From contig NZ_JAJJMO010000001.1 in assembly GCF_020905345.1 (NCBI RefSeq), forward strand, positions 4,340,001-4,404,000: 64,000 bases of DNA, read 5' to 3'. Shown piece by piece: positions 36,175 through 45,041 of the stretch. The stretch is from Flavobacterium pisciphilum. GTDB taxonomy: Bacteria > Bacteroidota > Bacteroidia > Flavobacteriales > Flavobacteriaceae. The position numbers were made by a program, and so were the translations under genes. The notes beneath the pieces were generated by a model, which searched no databases, was not told the origin of the DNA, and worked only from the letters and a program-made list of their open reading frames with translations. Each line of letters starts with the position of its first letter. The stretch's first letter is position 1.

Positions 36175-37152
36175 TTATTTTTTAGAGTATTGTGCTAAAT
36201 AGGTACTTAAAAAAGGGCTTAAATCAATTTGATGGATTTGTTGAGGTACATTAAGAACAGGCTTTCTAATTAAAGATTCGTTGGTTAAATAATAATGCAA
36301 ACCGTCTTCGGTTGCAATACCTTCAACTTGATGAAATGGTAAAGCAATTTTGATTCTACGTTTGTTGCCTGCTAGAAAATCATTGTTTTTGTAGTCATAT
36401 AAGAGGAATAAAAAAGGCTTACCAATTTTAGAATACCCACAAAGAACAATGAGCTTTTGTGTTGGTAAATAAGTTACGCCAGTTATTAATCCTTTTACAT
36501 CAATGGTTTCTTTTAATTGAGCAACGTGATTTCCTGATTTGTTGGGTAAAGTATAGATACTTGTTTTATTGTGTTTCCATTGTTTGGTAAACAAATATAT
36601 GCTGTCATTTCTAACGATGAATGCTTCACAATCAAAGTTGGTTTTGTTTGGCTTTTCTGGTGTAAAACGGGTTTGATTAGCATAAGAAAATGAAATAGTA
36701 TCAATGACAGGGTTTCCTGTTAGAAATGATTTTTTATCGATTTTTAGAATATGTAAATCAGTTCTGTTTCCAATATAATTATTTCCAAAATCGCCTAGGT
36801 ATATATGTGTGCTATCTTGTGCTATTTCTTCCCAGTCGGTATTGATTGCTTTTTCAAGTATGATTTTCTTTTTAATTTCTCCCTGAGGATTCAGTCCGTA
36901 AATGGTTTTATCATGGTCGTCATTATGTGTCCATAATAACGAATTGAAAGCTATTATTCCTGAGGTTTCCTTGATTGAATCACTTAGTTTATTAGAATAC
37001 TCTGGTTTTATTTTTGTAGACTTGTATAAACAACTTCCATCGTTCTCTGTGGCTCTTGAATTGTAGTTTTTAGACAACGGGTCAGTGCAGCCTAAGATTT
37101 GTCCGTAGGTTGCAGTAATCGATAAAAAGAAAAGCAAAAGAGCTTTTTTCAT
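36175..37152 (-). CDS. secreted beta-propeller-like protein
   Basis: This 325-aa secreted protein has a signal peptide of about 17 residues, then GCTDPLSKNYNSRATENDGSC. That is a Cys-bracketed motif common at the N-termini of Bacteroidota surface proteins. The rest consists of repeated beta-strand blocks with D/N-rich turns (LWTHNDDHDKTIYGLN, IYLGDFGNNYIGNR), suggesting a propeller of 5-6 blades. No catalytic motif or T9SS C-terminal domain was seen. It lies alone on the minus strand behind a hairpin terminator; the function is unknown. Confidence 0.65.
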   Translation of the reverse strand: MKKALLLFFLSITATYGQILGCTDPLSKNYNSRATENDGSCLYKSTKIKPEYSNKLSDSIKETSGIIAFNSLLWTHNDDHDKTIYGLNPQGEIKKKIILEKAINTDWEEIAQDSTHIYLGDFGNNYIGNRTDLHILKIDKKSFLTGNPVIDTISFSYANQTRFTPEKPNKTNFDCEAFIVRNDSIYLFTKQWKHNKTSIYTLPNKSGNHVAQLKETIDVKGLITGVTYLPTQKLIVLCGYSKIGKPFLFLLYDYKNNDFLAGNKRRIKIALPFHQVEGIATEDGLHYYLTNESLIRKPVLNVPQQIHQIDLSPFLSTYLAQYSKK

Positions 37153-37217
37153 TGGAATGAATTGTAGTTTGTCAAAAGTAAGGGAATATTTTTTGATTGT
37201 GGGGGTTCTGAATTATA

Positions 37218-37256
37218 AAGCAAAAAACTCGCAAATGCGAGTTTTTTGCTTTTTTG
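37218..37256 (-). terminator. bidirectional hairpin terminator
   Basis: AAGCAAAAAACTCGCA and TGCGAGTTTTTTGCTT form a near-perfect long stem with a tiny loop and A/T-runs on each side. It sits between the stop of the 318-aa gene and the start of the propeller gene, both on the minus strand. Confidence 0.8.
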
Positions 37257-37279
37257 ACACAGTTGTTTAAGGATGCGAA

Positions 37280-38236
37280 CTATTTATTCGTAACAGACTT
37301 CGCGTCATCTGGGTAGGGGATTCTAAATCTATCTAAAATATTTCCTTTATAATCTATTATTGTTATTGTTTGATAAATAGATATTAATATTTTGTCTTCG
37401 TATTTAAAAAATGAAGTATAATCTATTCTATTTTCAGGTTCACAGGTGTATATTTTTTCTAATTTGTCATTTTTTCCATTCCATAAATAAAGTTGATTAT
37501 AAGTTGATAATAAATATTTCTGAGTAACTTGTGAATAACTTAATGAGCTATCATAAAATTGGTCTACATGATCAGAATCAATATTTCTATTTTTTAGCAC
37601 TAATTCTTTTTTTTTCAAAGTTTTTATGTAATATTCATAAATACCTTTATCAGAATTAATTACAAACTTATTTTTATCAATAAAATCATAACTTTTTATG
37701 TTGTAATAATTACTATCAGTATGTTTTTGGATTTGCTTAGTTTTTAAATTATAAGAATACAAATCCATTCCGTTAGGACGTTGTCTAACAATAGGAGAAT
37801 GATTGGAATACTCTGCAGCTTTTACAAAAAAAATCACATCTTGATTATATTTTGAAAATTTTGGAGCAAATAATAAACTTGTTTTATAAACTTCTTTAGG
37901 ATTTGAACCATCAGTATTTGCAACATAAACAGAAATAACAGGATTATTTATTTGCCAAGCTCGATATATTATTTTCTGTTCGTCTTCAGAAAAACTAGGT
38001 TCAGATAAATACCAACCATTCTTTTTTATTAATAATGTAGATATACTATCTCCAATTTTGAAACTATAAATAGATGATGATTTTTCTTTTTCGTAAGTAT
38101 ATAAAATTTGTTTCCCATTAGGAGACAAATAAATTTCATTTGTCAAAATACCTTCAAATGGCTTTTCTGGATAGAAAACATAAGTTAATATTACTAAAAT
38201 GATTCCTCCAAATATATAATAAATTGTATTTTTCAT
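37280..38236 (-). CDS. membrane-anchored propeller protein (TolB/WD40-like)
   Basis: A single N-terminal membrane anchor (residues 5-22) is followed by about 290 residues of repeated beta blocks (EIYLSPNGKQILYTYE, PSFSEDEQKIIYRAW, PKFSKYNQDVIFFV) of the TolB/WD40-like propeller type. It would face the periplasm. It begins 12 bp after the toxin-tip frame upstream on the same strand. That is the usual place of an immunity gene for a polymorphic toxin, although propellers are not a classical immunity fold. The role is therefore open. Confidence 0.65.
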   Translation of the reverse strand: MKNTIYYIFGGIILVILTYVFYPEKPFEGILTNEIYLSPNGKQILYTYEKEKSSSIYSFKIGDSISTLLIKKNGWYLSEPSFSEDEQKIIYRAWQINNPVISVYVANTDGSNPKEVYKTSLLFAPKFSKYNQDVIFFVKAAEYSNHSPIVRQRPNGMDLYSYNLKTKQIQKHTDSNYYNIKSYDFIDKNKFVINSDKGIYEYYIKTLKKKELVLKNRNIDSDHVDQFYDSSLSYSQVTQKYLLSTYNQLYLWNGKNDKLEKIYTCEPENRIDYTSFFKYEDKILISIYQTITIIDYKGNILDRFRIPYPDDAKSVTNK

Positions 38237-38248
38237 GGTTTTGATTTA

Positions 38249-38767
38249 TTAAAAGTTATTGGGTTTGAGTGAATTAAAGAAATGATTTGTAGAGTATCCA
38301 AATTCCTTTACAAAAGAATTCAATTCTTCATATCTCGATTGTGTACCTTTTGCAATAGTTTTTCCTATGACTATTGGTCCGAAAGCAAGACTCACAGCCC
38401 ATGCTCTACCTGCAGTCTGCAAAGATATTGGACGATTAGTGACATCGTCTTTTGCTCCAAGAAAATACTTAAAGTAGGTACTTTGGGCTGTGTAATATAA
38501 TTGTCTATCGTAATCTAAAACATTCAAATCAAACAAAGCTCCATGAATCCCATCTGCCCCTTTAAACACATAACCCTTGTCATGGTAGTATGCTCCTCTA
38601 TCAATCACGTCAACCGGTCTGTCGTTTTTATAAAATGTAGAAATAGATGTGGGGCCTATAAACTCTGTACCAACCCACCCATCGCAATCTCCTGTACATG
38701 GTAATTTTCCATTACTATATTGATCATTTTGATTAACACCATTTGCTTTATTATTAATTATTTCAGG
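38249..38767 (-). pseudogene. orphan C-terminal toxin tip, phospholipase A2-like
   Basis: The frame is open from 38767 to the stop at 38249 (about 172 codons) but has no ATG. A GTG at 38608 is the only obvious start and would remove the first third of the domain. The sequence carries the PLA2-type arrangement: Cys-rich CTGDCDGW, then IDRGAYYHDKGY (catalytic His-Asp) and GIHGALFD...LDYDRQL. It resembles the C-terminal tips of Rhs-type polymorphic toxins. No Rhs core precedes it. A stop codon at 38768-38770 and AT-rich DNA separate it from the paralog array. It is probably a relic of a larger toxin gene. Confidence 0.55.
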
Positions 38768-38770
38768 TTA

Positions 38771-39016
38771 AAATAAAAAGAATCAAATTTTTAATAATTA
38801 CTTTAAACTAATTCTTTTTATTCATTTTAGTTTTTTAAATATAAAATTCTTTTAATTCTTTGTCAATAACTATAATCTGTTTTCTGTACTTTTTGAACAG
38901 CTTACTATTAAGACCAATAATGTAAAAAATAGAAAAGTTTTTAATTGAGAGGAATTGCAGTTTATCAAAAATAAGGGGAATATTAATTCATTTTTATAAA
39001 ATTAATTCTTGGCCTT
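38771..39016. other. AT-rich spacer between toxin tip and paralog array
   Basis: No gene is supported. It contains the 3' flank of the ten-gene array, with no strong terminator hairpin seen. Confidence 0.35.
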
Positions 39017-40813
39017 TTAGTTTGAACTCATTTCGATTTTTTCCAGTCTTTTTTCTATAGCTAATAATTTTTCATTTTGCTTTTCAAGTATTAATATTTT
39101 TTTACTTTGTTCGATACTATAAAGAGTTAATTCTTCAATCTTCTTCAACAAACTCATATTCATTTCGGCAAGCATAAGTCCATTTTTTTCAATTTCTTTA
39201 GCTGATGGAATTTCAGGTAAGTGACTATTTTGTTTAATGAATTCTTCTACTTCTTTTAATGATTTTAGTTTGTAATCATTTGCAAATACATAATCAGGTG
39301 CTGGAAAATTTAAGTCTATTCGAACTTCTTGCGCATGTATTTTTCCTTTTACAGTGAGCTTCTCGTCTGGATTTGAGGTTCCGATACCTATATTAGCATT
39401 AGATCCTTTAATAGTTAAGGCATCTGTATAGAAATCTTCAATTTCGGCTTTGCTTGCAGTTGTTTTTACTTTAAAGACCAAATTTCCAAAATTACTATCT
39501 ACAGCATTTAAAACAATTTTAGCACTCTGAATATTCCCTGTACTGGAAGTTTTTGTCAATGCCATTTTAGTGTCAAATTGGGCTCCTTCTCCAGTACCGC
39601 CATTAATATTAAATTTTTCGATTGGGCTGTTAGTACCAATACCTATATTAGCATTAGATCCTTTAATAGTTAAGGCGTCTGTATAGAAATCTTCAATTTC
39701 GGCTTTGCTTGCAGTTGTTTTTACTTTAAAGACCAAATTTCCAAAATTACTATCCACAGCATTTAAAACAATTTTAGCACTCTGAATATTCCCTGTACTG
39801 GAAGTTTTTGTCAATGCCATTTTAGTATCAAATTGGGCTCCTTCTCCAGTACCGCCATTAATATTAAATTTTTCGATTGGACTGTTAGTACCAATACCTA
39901 CATTAGCATCAGATCCTTTAATAGTTAAGGCATCTGTATAGAAATCTTCAATTTCGGCTTTGCTTGCAGTTGTTTTAACTTTAAACACTAAATTTCCAAA
40001 ATTACTATCCACAGCATTTAAAACAATTTTAGCACTCTGAATATTCCCCGTACTGGAAGTTTTTGTCAATGCCATTTTAGTGTCAAATTGGGCTCCTTCT
40101 CCAGTACCGCCATTAACATTTAATATTTCGATAGGATTTGTTGTGCCAATACCTACTTTACCTTTATTTATAGTTAAATAAGTATCTGCTGAATTTCCCC
40201 ATGACTGGATATTATCATTTGGATCTCTTTCCCACCAAGTCCTAGTATCAACATGTGGATTCATAAACGAGACATCAACAGAGATCCCATCATGTAATCT
40301 TGCAGTCAACCAATCATTAGATGTAGCATCTCTTAAAAGCCATTTTCTATTTATCACTTTATTATTAGATCCAGTATTACCACCAATTTCATTAATTAGT
40401 TGAAATGAATTAGGAGTCGTTTTTAATAGTGTAGATTCATAGCTTTTGATTGTACCATAAACATCAAGTTTTGTTGTAGGCTCCGTTGTTCCAATTCCTA
40501 TATTACCATTTGCTAAAAATGTCATATACTGTGAATCCCAGTCTTTACCGATATAAGCATTTTTTAAAGAAGAAATTCCATTTGCAACTCCTCCAAAAGC
40601 ACCAAATCCTATAAAATTTTGTGTGCCATCTTCATTAGTAATACGAAAACCTCTTGCCCAACCTGCGGTTACTCCAGGAAAATTAGCTTTTATTTGAACT
40701 CCACTAGCTGGAACATCTGTTCCAATTGATACATTGTTAAAAGTTGTATTTTGAGCTTTTATAGATAAACTTATGCTCATAATGATGAAAGATGATAGTA
40801 AATTGATTTTCAT
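39017..40813 (-). CDS. secreted fibre-like paralog 10 of the array (598 aa, triple repeat)
   Basis: This is the last and longest array member. A 20-residue signal peptide (…SISLSIKAQ) is followed by the '[16 protein letters not shown]' N-module, shared with genes at 41899 and 47106. Next comes a TKLDVYGTIKSYES module shared with 42855, then three copies of an 85-residue module ([16 protein letters not shown]... to GIGTNSPIEK) shared with 48326. The C-terminus is type [34 protein letters not shown], then a coiled coil. GIGT motifs start each beta unit. No enzymatic motif is present; the fold suggests a trimeric or fibrous surface protein. Confidence 0.75.
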   Translation of the reverse strand: MKINLLSSFIIMSISLSIKAQNTTFNNVSIGTDVPASGVQIKANFPGVTAGWARGFRITNEDGTQNFIGFGAFGGVANGISSLKNAYIGKDWDSQYMTFLANGNIGIGTTEPTTKLDVYGTIKSYESTLLKTTPNSFQLINEIGGNTGSNNKVINRKWLLRDATSNDWLTARLHDGISVDVSFMNPHVDTRTWWERDPNDNIQSWGNSADTYLTINKGKVGIGTTNPIEILNVNGGTGEGAQFDTKMALTKTSSTGNIQSAKIVLNAVDSNFGNLVFKVKTTASKAEIEDFYTDALTIKGSDANVGIGTNSPIEKFNINGGTGEGAQFDTKMALTKTSSTGNIQSAKIVLNAVDSNFGNLVFKVKTTASKAEIEDFYTDALTIKGSNANIGIGTNSPIEKFNINGGTGEGAQFDTKMALTKTSSTGNIQSAKIVLNAVDSNFGNLVFKVKTTASKAEIEDFYTDALTIKGSNANIGIGTSNPDEKLTVKGKIHAQEVRIDLNFPAPDYVFANDYKLKSLKEVEEFIKQNSHLPEIPSAKEIEKNGLMLAEMNMSLLKKIEELTLYSIEQSKKILILEKQNEKLLAIEKRLEKIEMSSN

Positions 40814-40818
40814 GTTTT

Positions 40819-41892
40819 TTATTTTTTTAATTGATTTTCTATTTTAGAAAGTCTTTCTGATAAAGATTTAAAAGCATTATTTTCTTTTTCTAATCTTTCA
40901 ATTTTTTCAGATTGAATGGCGTTTTTCTTTTCCTGCTCAATTAGATATAATGTCATTTCTTCCATTTTTTTCAACAAACTCATATTCATTTCGGCAAGCA
41001 TAAGTCCATTTTTTTCGATTTCTTTAGCTGAAGGAATTTCGGGTAAATGACTGTTTTGTTTAATGAATTCTTCTACTTCCTGTAGTGATTTTAGTTTGTA
41101 GTCATTTGCAAATACGTAGTCAGGTACAGTCATAGGGCTCTGAAGATCTATTCGAACTTCTTGCGCATGTATTTTACCATTAACAGTAAGTTTTTCGTCT
41201 GGATTTTGTGTTCCTATTCCCACCTTTCCTTGAAAAAATGCTAATGAAGTATAATCTACTCCGTTATAACGTTGTACAAATTCTTGATTGATACCGCTAT
41301 TGTTCCAAATGGTTTGTAGTGTTAAATCATATCCGGAATTACCAGTTGACCATTTTTGTGAATTATGTCTTCCTTGTGCAATTACTGGTGAATAAACATC
41401 TAGTATAGCTGATGGTACTATGGTTCCAATTCCTAAGTAACCATTTTGAGCTATTCTAATAAATGCATTATTTGTAGCATGACCAGGAACATTAATTTCA
41501 GTAAAATCTCCTATTTGTGTATTCCAACCAGTTTGAATAATAGATTTATTGTTCCAAGATGTATTTCCTACAGATAACTTAATACCATGGTTGTTTCCTA
41601 TTGATAAAGAAGATGTTATTTGTGAAGTTCCAATTCCGACAGAAGAATCACTACCTCTCATATAAAGAATGTTATCTTTATACCCATTTCCAGTATGTGC
41701 ACCAAATGTTATAAAACCTGTTGTACCATCAAAACCCATATTCATTTGGGCTACATTTCCACTATTAATGAGTGTATTATGAACTCCGTCGTTGGTAATT
41801 GAGAAGGATCCTGTAGATAATGGTAAAGAACTATTTTGGGCGATGCAGAATGAAGTAGCAAAAATTGTGATGAGAATATACGATGTTTTCAT
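40819..41892 (-). CDS. secreted fibre-like paralog 9 of the array (357 aa)
   Basis: The signal peptide is MKTSYILITIFATSFCIAQ. The N-terminal region (LSTGSFSITNDGVHNTLINS) is unique in the array and is followed by three GIGT-type units (SSVGIGTSQ, GYLGIGTIVP, GKVGIGTQNP). The C-terminus is type I with the [18 protein letters not shown] variant also seen at 45042 and 46185, ending in a coiled coil [14 protein letters not shown] 5-bp gap separates it from paralog 10. The function is unknown. Confidence 0.75.
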   Translation of the reverse strand: MKTSYILITIFATSFCIAQNSSLPLSTGSFSITNDGVHNTLINSGNVAQMNMGFDGTTGFITFGAHTGNGYKDNILYMRGSDSSVGIGTSQITSSLSIGNNHGIKLSVGNTSWNNKSIIQTGWNTQIGDFTEINVPGHATNNAFIRIAQNGYLGIGTIVPSAILDVYSPVIAQGRHNSQKWSTGNSGYDLTLQTIWNNSGINQEFVQRYNGVDYTSLAFFQGKVGIGTQNPDEKLTVNGKIHAQEVRIDLQSPMTVPDYVFANDYKLKSLQEVEEFIKQNSHLPEIPSAKEIEKNGLMLAEMNMSLLKKMEEMTLYLIEQEKKNAIQSEKIERLEKENNAFKSLSERLSKIENQLKK

Positions 41893-41898
41893 ATTTTT

Positions 41899-42849
41899 TT
41901 AAATCTTCTTAATTTTATTTATTTTGTGTTTTAAATCTTTATTTTCTTGTTTTAATGTTTCAATTTCTTTTTTGAAACCAATCATATAAAGCGTCATCTC
42001 TTCAATTTTTTGCAATAATTTAATATTCATCTCAGATAGGTTAATGCCATTTTCTTTCATCTCTTTAGCAGAAGCTATTTCTGGTAAATGATTGTTTTTC
42101 TTAATGAACATTTCTACAGAATCTAGTGATGGTAAATCGTAATCCTCTTTAAAAACAAAATCAGCACCAGCATTAACTGTGACTTTTACTTCTTGCGCAT
42201 GAATATTTCCAGCTACTGTAAGTTTTGAATCTGGATTCTTAGTACCAATACCGACATTGCCATCTTCTTTATATGTCATTACATATGAGTTATTTGAACC
42301 ATTGTATAAATAGATGTTGTTTCCAGTTGTAGTTGCTCCACTATGAACGGTATCGTATCCGAAGTGCCAATTTCCATTATATCCATTTCTACCTATAGTT
42401 CTGAATTTTATTCCTCCCCAAATCCCATCAGGAGAGTCTATATTAATTCCTTCTTCCCAAGCACCACTTGTAGCTGTAATTATTGTATTTCCATTAACGC
42501 TTAGTTTTACATTTGGAGCTGTTGTGTTAATACCAATATTACCATTTGCTAAAAATGTCATATATTGTGAATCCCAGTCTTTACCGATATAGGCATTTTT
42601 TAAAGAAGAAATTCCATTTGCAACTCCTCCAAAAGCACCAAGTCCTATAAAATTTTGTGTGCCATCTTCATTAGTAATATGAAAACTTCTTGCCCAACCT
42701 GCAGTTACTCCAGGAAAGTTAGCTTTTATTTGAACTCCATTAGCTGGAACATCTGTTCCAATTGATACATTGTTAAAAGTTGTATTTTGAGCTTTTATAG
42801 ATAAACTTATGCTCATAATGATGATAGATGATAGTAAATTGATTTTCAT
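41899..42849 (-). CDS. secreted fibre-like paralog 8 of the array (316 aa)
   Basis: The N-module is almost identical to those at 39017 and 47106, including the signal peptide. The middle is a distinct ANVKLSVNGNTIITATSG unit. The C-terminus is type II: VTVNAGADFVFKEDYDLPSL, HLPEIASAKEMKENGINLSE, then a coiled coil. A type I-family N-module here joins a type II C-terminus, an example of the module mixing between paralogs. The downstream gap is 6 bp. Confidence 0.75.
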   Translation of the reverse strand: MKINLLSSIIIMSISLSIKAQNTTFNNVSIGTDVPANGVQIKANFPGVTAGWARSFHITNEDGTQNFIGLGAFGGVANGISSLKNAYIGKDWDSQYMTFLANGNIGINTTAPNVKLSVNGNTIITATSGAWEEGINIDSPDGIWGGIKFRTIGRNGYNGNWHFGYDTVHSGATTTGNNIYLYNGSNNSYVMTYKEDGNVGIGTKNPDSKLTVAGNIHAQEVKVTVNAGADFVFKEDYDLPSLDSVEMFIKKNNHLPEIASAKEMKENGINLSEMNIKLLQKIEEMTLYMIGFKKEIETLKQENKDLKHKINKIKKI

Positions 42850-42854
42850 GTTTT

Positions 42855-44000
42855 TTATTTTTTTAATTGATTTTCTATTTTAGAAAGTCTTTCTGATAAA
42901 GATTTAAATCCTTCGTTTTCTTTTTTTAATGTTTCGATTTCCTTATTTGCTTTATCAATTTCTTTAGATTGTTCAATATTTTTCTTTTCTTGCTCAATAG
43001 TGTAAAGTGTTAATTCTTCAATTTTTTGCAATAATTTAATATTCATCTCAGATAGGTTAATACCATTTTCTTTCATCTCTTTAGCAGAAGCTATTTCTGG
43101 TAAATGATTGTTTTCTTTGATAAAAGTTTCAACAGAAGTTAGTGAAGGTAAATTATAATTATTTTCAAAAACAAAATCGGCACCAGCACTAACTGTTACT
43201 CTTACTTCGCGAGAATTAATATCTCCTGCAACAGTTAGTTTTGCAGTTGGATTTGTTGTTCCGATGCCTACGTTACCTTTGTTTATAGTTAAATAAGTTT
43301 CTGCTGCATTCCCCCATGACTGGATATTATCATTTGGGTCCCTTTCCCACCAAGTTTTAGTATCAACATGTGGATTCATATACGAGGCATCAACAGAGAT
43401 CCCATCATGTAATCTTGCAGTCCACCAATTATCAGATGTAGCATCTCTTAAAAGCCATTTTTTATTCATCATTTTATTACTAGATCCAGTGCTACCACCA
43501 ATTTCATTAATTAGTTGGAATGAATTAGGAGTCGTTTTTAATGGGGTAGATTCATAGCTTTTGATTGTACCATAAACATCAAGTTTTGTTGTAGGATCCG
43601 TTGTTCCAATTCCAATATTTCCTTCACCATTGATATGCAAACGAACTTGTGGATTATTTTCAGAGGATGGACTTGTTAGAAATTGTATATGAGTGTCATA
43701 GTCACCACCTCTATAACTACGAATAGCGGATGAACCTGCACTTGAAAAGACCCAGCTTATATCTTGTGCGGAATTTAAATTAGCAGGGGAATTGGGACCG
43801 AAAATAGTAATTGCTTTTAAAGGAGTTGGATAACCATCTGGACCAGCCTGAATAGTTAGTTTAGCAGTAGGATTGTTTGTACCAATACCAACATTGTTAT
43901 TTGGAGATATTTTTGTTCCTTCACTTGGGATGTAAATTTGAGCTTGTGATGAAATTATAGGCATTATTATAATTAAGGCGCTTAAAGTAATTTTTTTCAT
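42855..44000 (-). CDS. secreted fibre-like paralog 7 of the array (381 aa)
   Basis: The signal peptide is MKKITLSALIIIMPIISSQAQ. The first unit ([20 protein letters not shown]) is unique. The second, TKLDVYGTIKSYES to DTKTWWERDPNDNIQSWG, is about 90% identical to paralog 10. The C-terminus is type II with a long Lys/Glu-rich coiled coil. DNA at its 3' end, from the stop into the coiled coil, matches that of the 40819 and 48326 genes, pointing to gene conversion. Confidence 0.75.
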   Translation of the reverse strand: MKKITLSALIIIMPIISSQAQIYIPSEGTKISPNNNVGIGTNNPTAKLTIQAGPDGYPTPLKAITIFGPNSPANLNSAQDISWVFSSAGSSAIRSYRGGDYDTHIQFLTSPSSENNPQVRLHINGEGNIGIGTTDPTTKLDVYGTIKSYESTPLKTTPNSFQLINEIGGSTGSSNKMMNKKWLLRDATSDNWWTARLHDGISVDASYMNPHVDTKTWWERDPNDNIQSWGNAAETYLTINKGNVGIGTTNPTAKLTVAGDINSREVRVTVSAGADFVFENNYNLPSLTSVETFIKENNHLPEIASAKEMKENGINLSEMNIKLLQKIEELTLYTIEQEKKNIEQSKEIDKANKEIETLKKENEGFKSLSERLSKIENQLKK

Positions 44001-44014
44001 GATAGATAAATAAG

Positions 44015-45031
44015 TTATTTTAATTGCTTTTCAATTTTAGAAAGTCTTTCAGACAAAGACTTAAAAGCTTGGATTTCTACTTTTAATGATTTAATTTCTT
44101 TAGATTGCTCAATTGAATAGAGAGTAAGTTCTTCAATCTTCTGTAATAGTTTAATATTCATTTCTGATAGATTAATACCATTTTCTTGCATTTCTTTCGC
44201 AGAAGCTATTTCTGGTAGATGTTTGTTTTCCTTGATGAAAATTTCTACTGAATTCAATGATGGCAAATCGTAATTATTATCGAAGACAAAATCGGCACCA
44301 GCATCAACAGTTACTCTTACTTCGCGAGAATTAATGTCTCCCGCTACAGTTAGTTTAGCAGTTGGGTTAGTTGTACCAATTCCTACGTTACCTCCGTTAA
44401 AGTATGAGTTACCTATAGAGGATAGCAAGTTTTTGTATTCACCATTATACATCATTGCGATTTGATTTTCGCTCCAATAGCTTTGGTCATAAGGATATGT
44501 AAAACCTAATAATTTAAATGCGCCATTGCTACTTTCCGAGGTTGGCCTAATTGTTAGCTTTGCAATAGTGTTTGTTGTTCCAATTCCAATATTGCCTTCA
44601 GGACTAATATTAATAACTTCATTGGCAGTCCCTGAAGCTGATACAATATTAAATGACATTGCATTGTCTAACAAGCGAATGAATGAGCCTCCTCTAGCCG
44701 GATTTAATAATGAAATTTTTCCTAGGTTATTTTTGTTATTATGCACATTATTTCCAATACCGACACCTGTCCATGTTAATTGAGGTTCAGAAGCCCATAA
44801 AATTAAATCTGCTTGTCTTAGGTCATCATTTCCACCAACTGAATGTAATAAAAACCTACTATTATCGTGATACCCTTCAATAGTAAATTTTTCAGTAGGT
44901 GAGTTTGTACCAATTCCTATGTTGCTATTTAATGAATTTCCTAGTATTGTACCTGTTGGTGTATATAATTGCGCTTGCAAAGAAATTATTGAAGTAATCA
45001 TAATTAAAGCGCTTAATGTAATTTTTTTCAT
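44015..45031 (-). CDS. secreted fibre-like paralog 6 of the array (338 aa)
   Basis: The N-terminal 160 residues (LYTPTGTILGNSLNSNIGIG) are closely related to the first gene of the array at 49570. The C-terminus is type II rather than the type I of that gene. The middle unit (AKLTIRPTSESSNGAFKLLG) is unique. This is a clear case of a shared head with a swapped tail. The signal peptide is normal and the 14-bp upstream-gene spacing keeps it within the operon. Confidence 0.75.
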   Translation of the reverse strand: MKKITLSALIMITSIISLQAQLYTPTGTILGNSLNSNIGIGTNSPTEKFTIEGYHDNSRFLLHSVGGNDDLRQADLILWASEPQLTWTGVGIGNNVHNNKNNLGKISLLNPARGGSFIRLLDNAMSFNIVSASGTANEVINISPEGNIGIGTTNTIAKLTIRPTSESSNGAFKLLGFTYPYDQSYWSENQIAMMYNGEYKNLLSSIGNSYFNGGNVGIGTTNPTAKLTVAGDINSREVRVTVDAGADFVFDNNYDLPSLNSVEIFIKENKHLPEIASAKEMQENGINLSEMNIKLLQKIEELTLYSIEQSKEIKSLKVEIQAFKSLSERLSKIEKQLK

Positions 45032-45041
45032 GATATTATAA

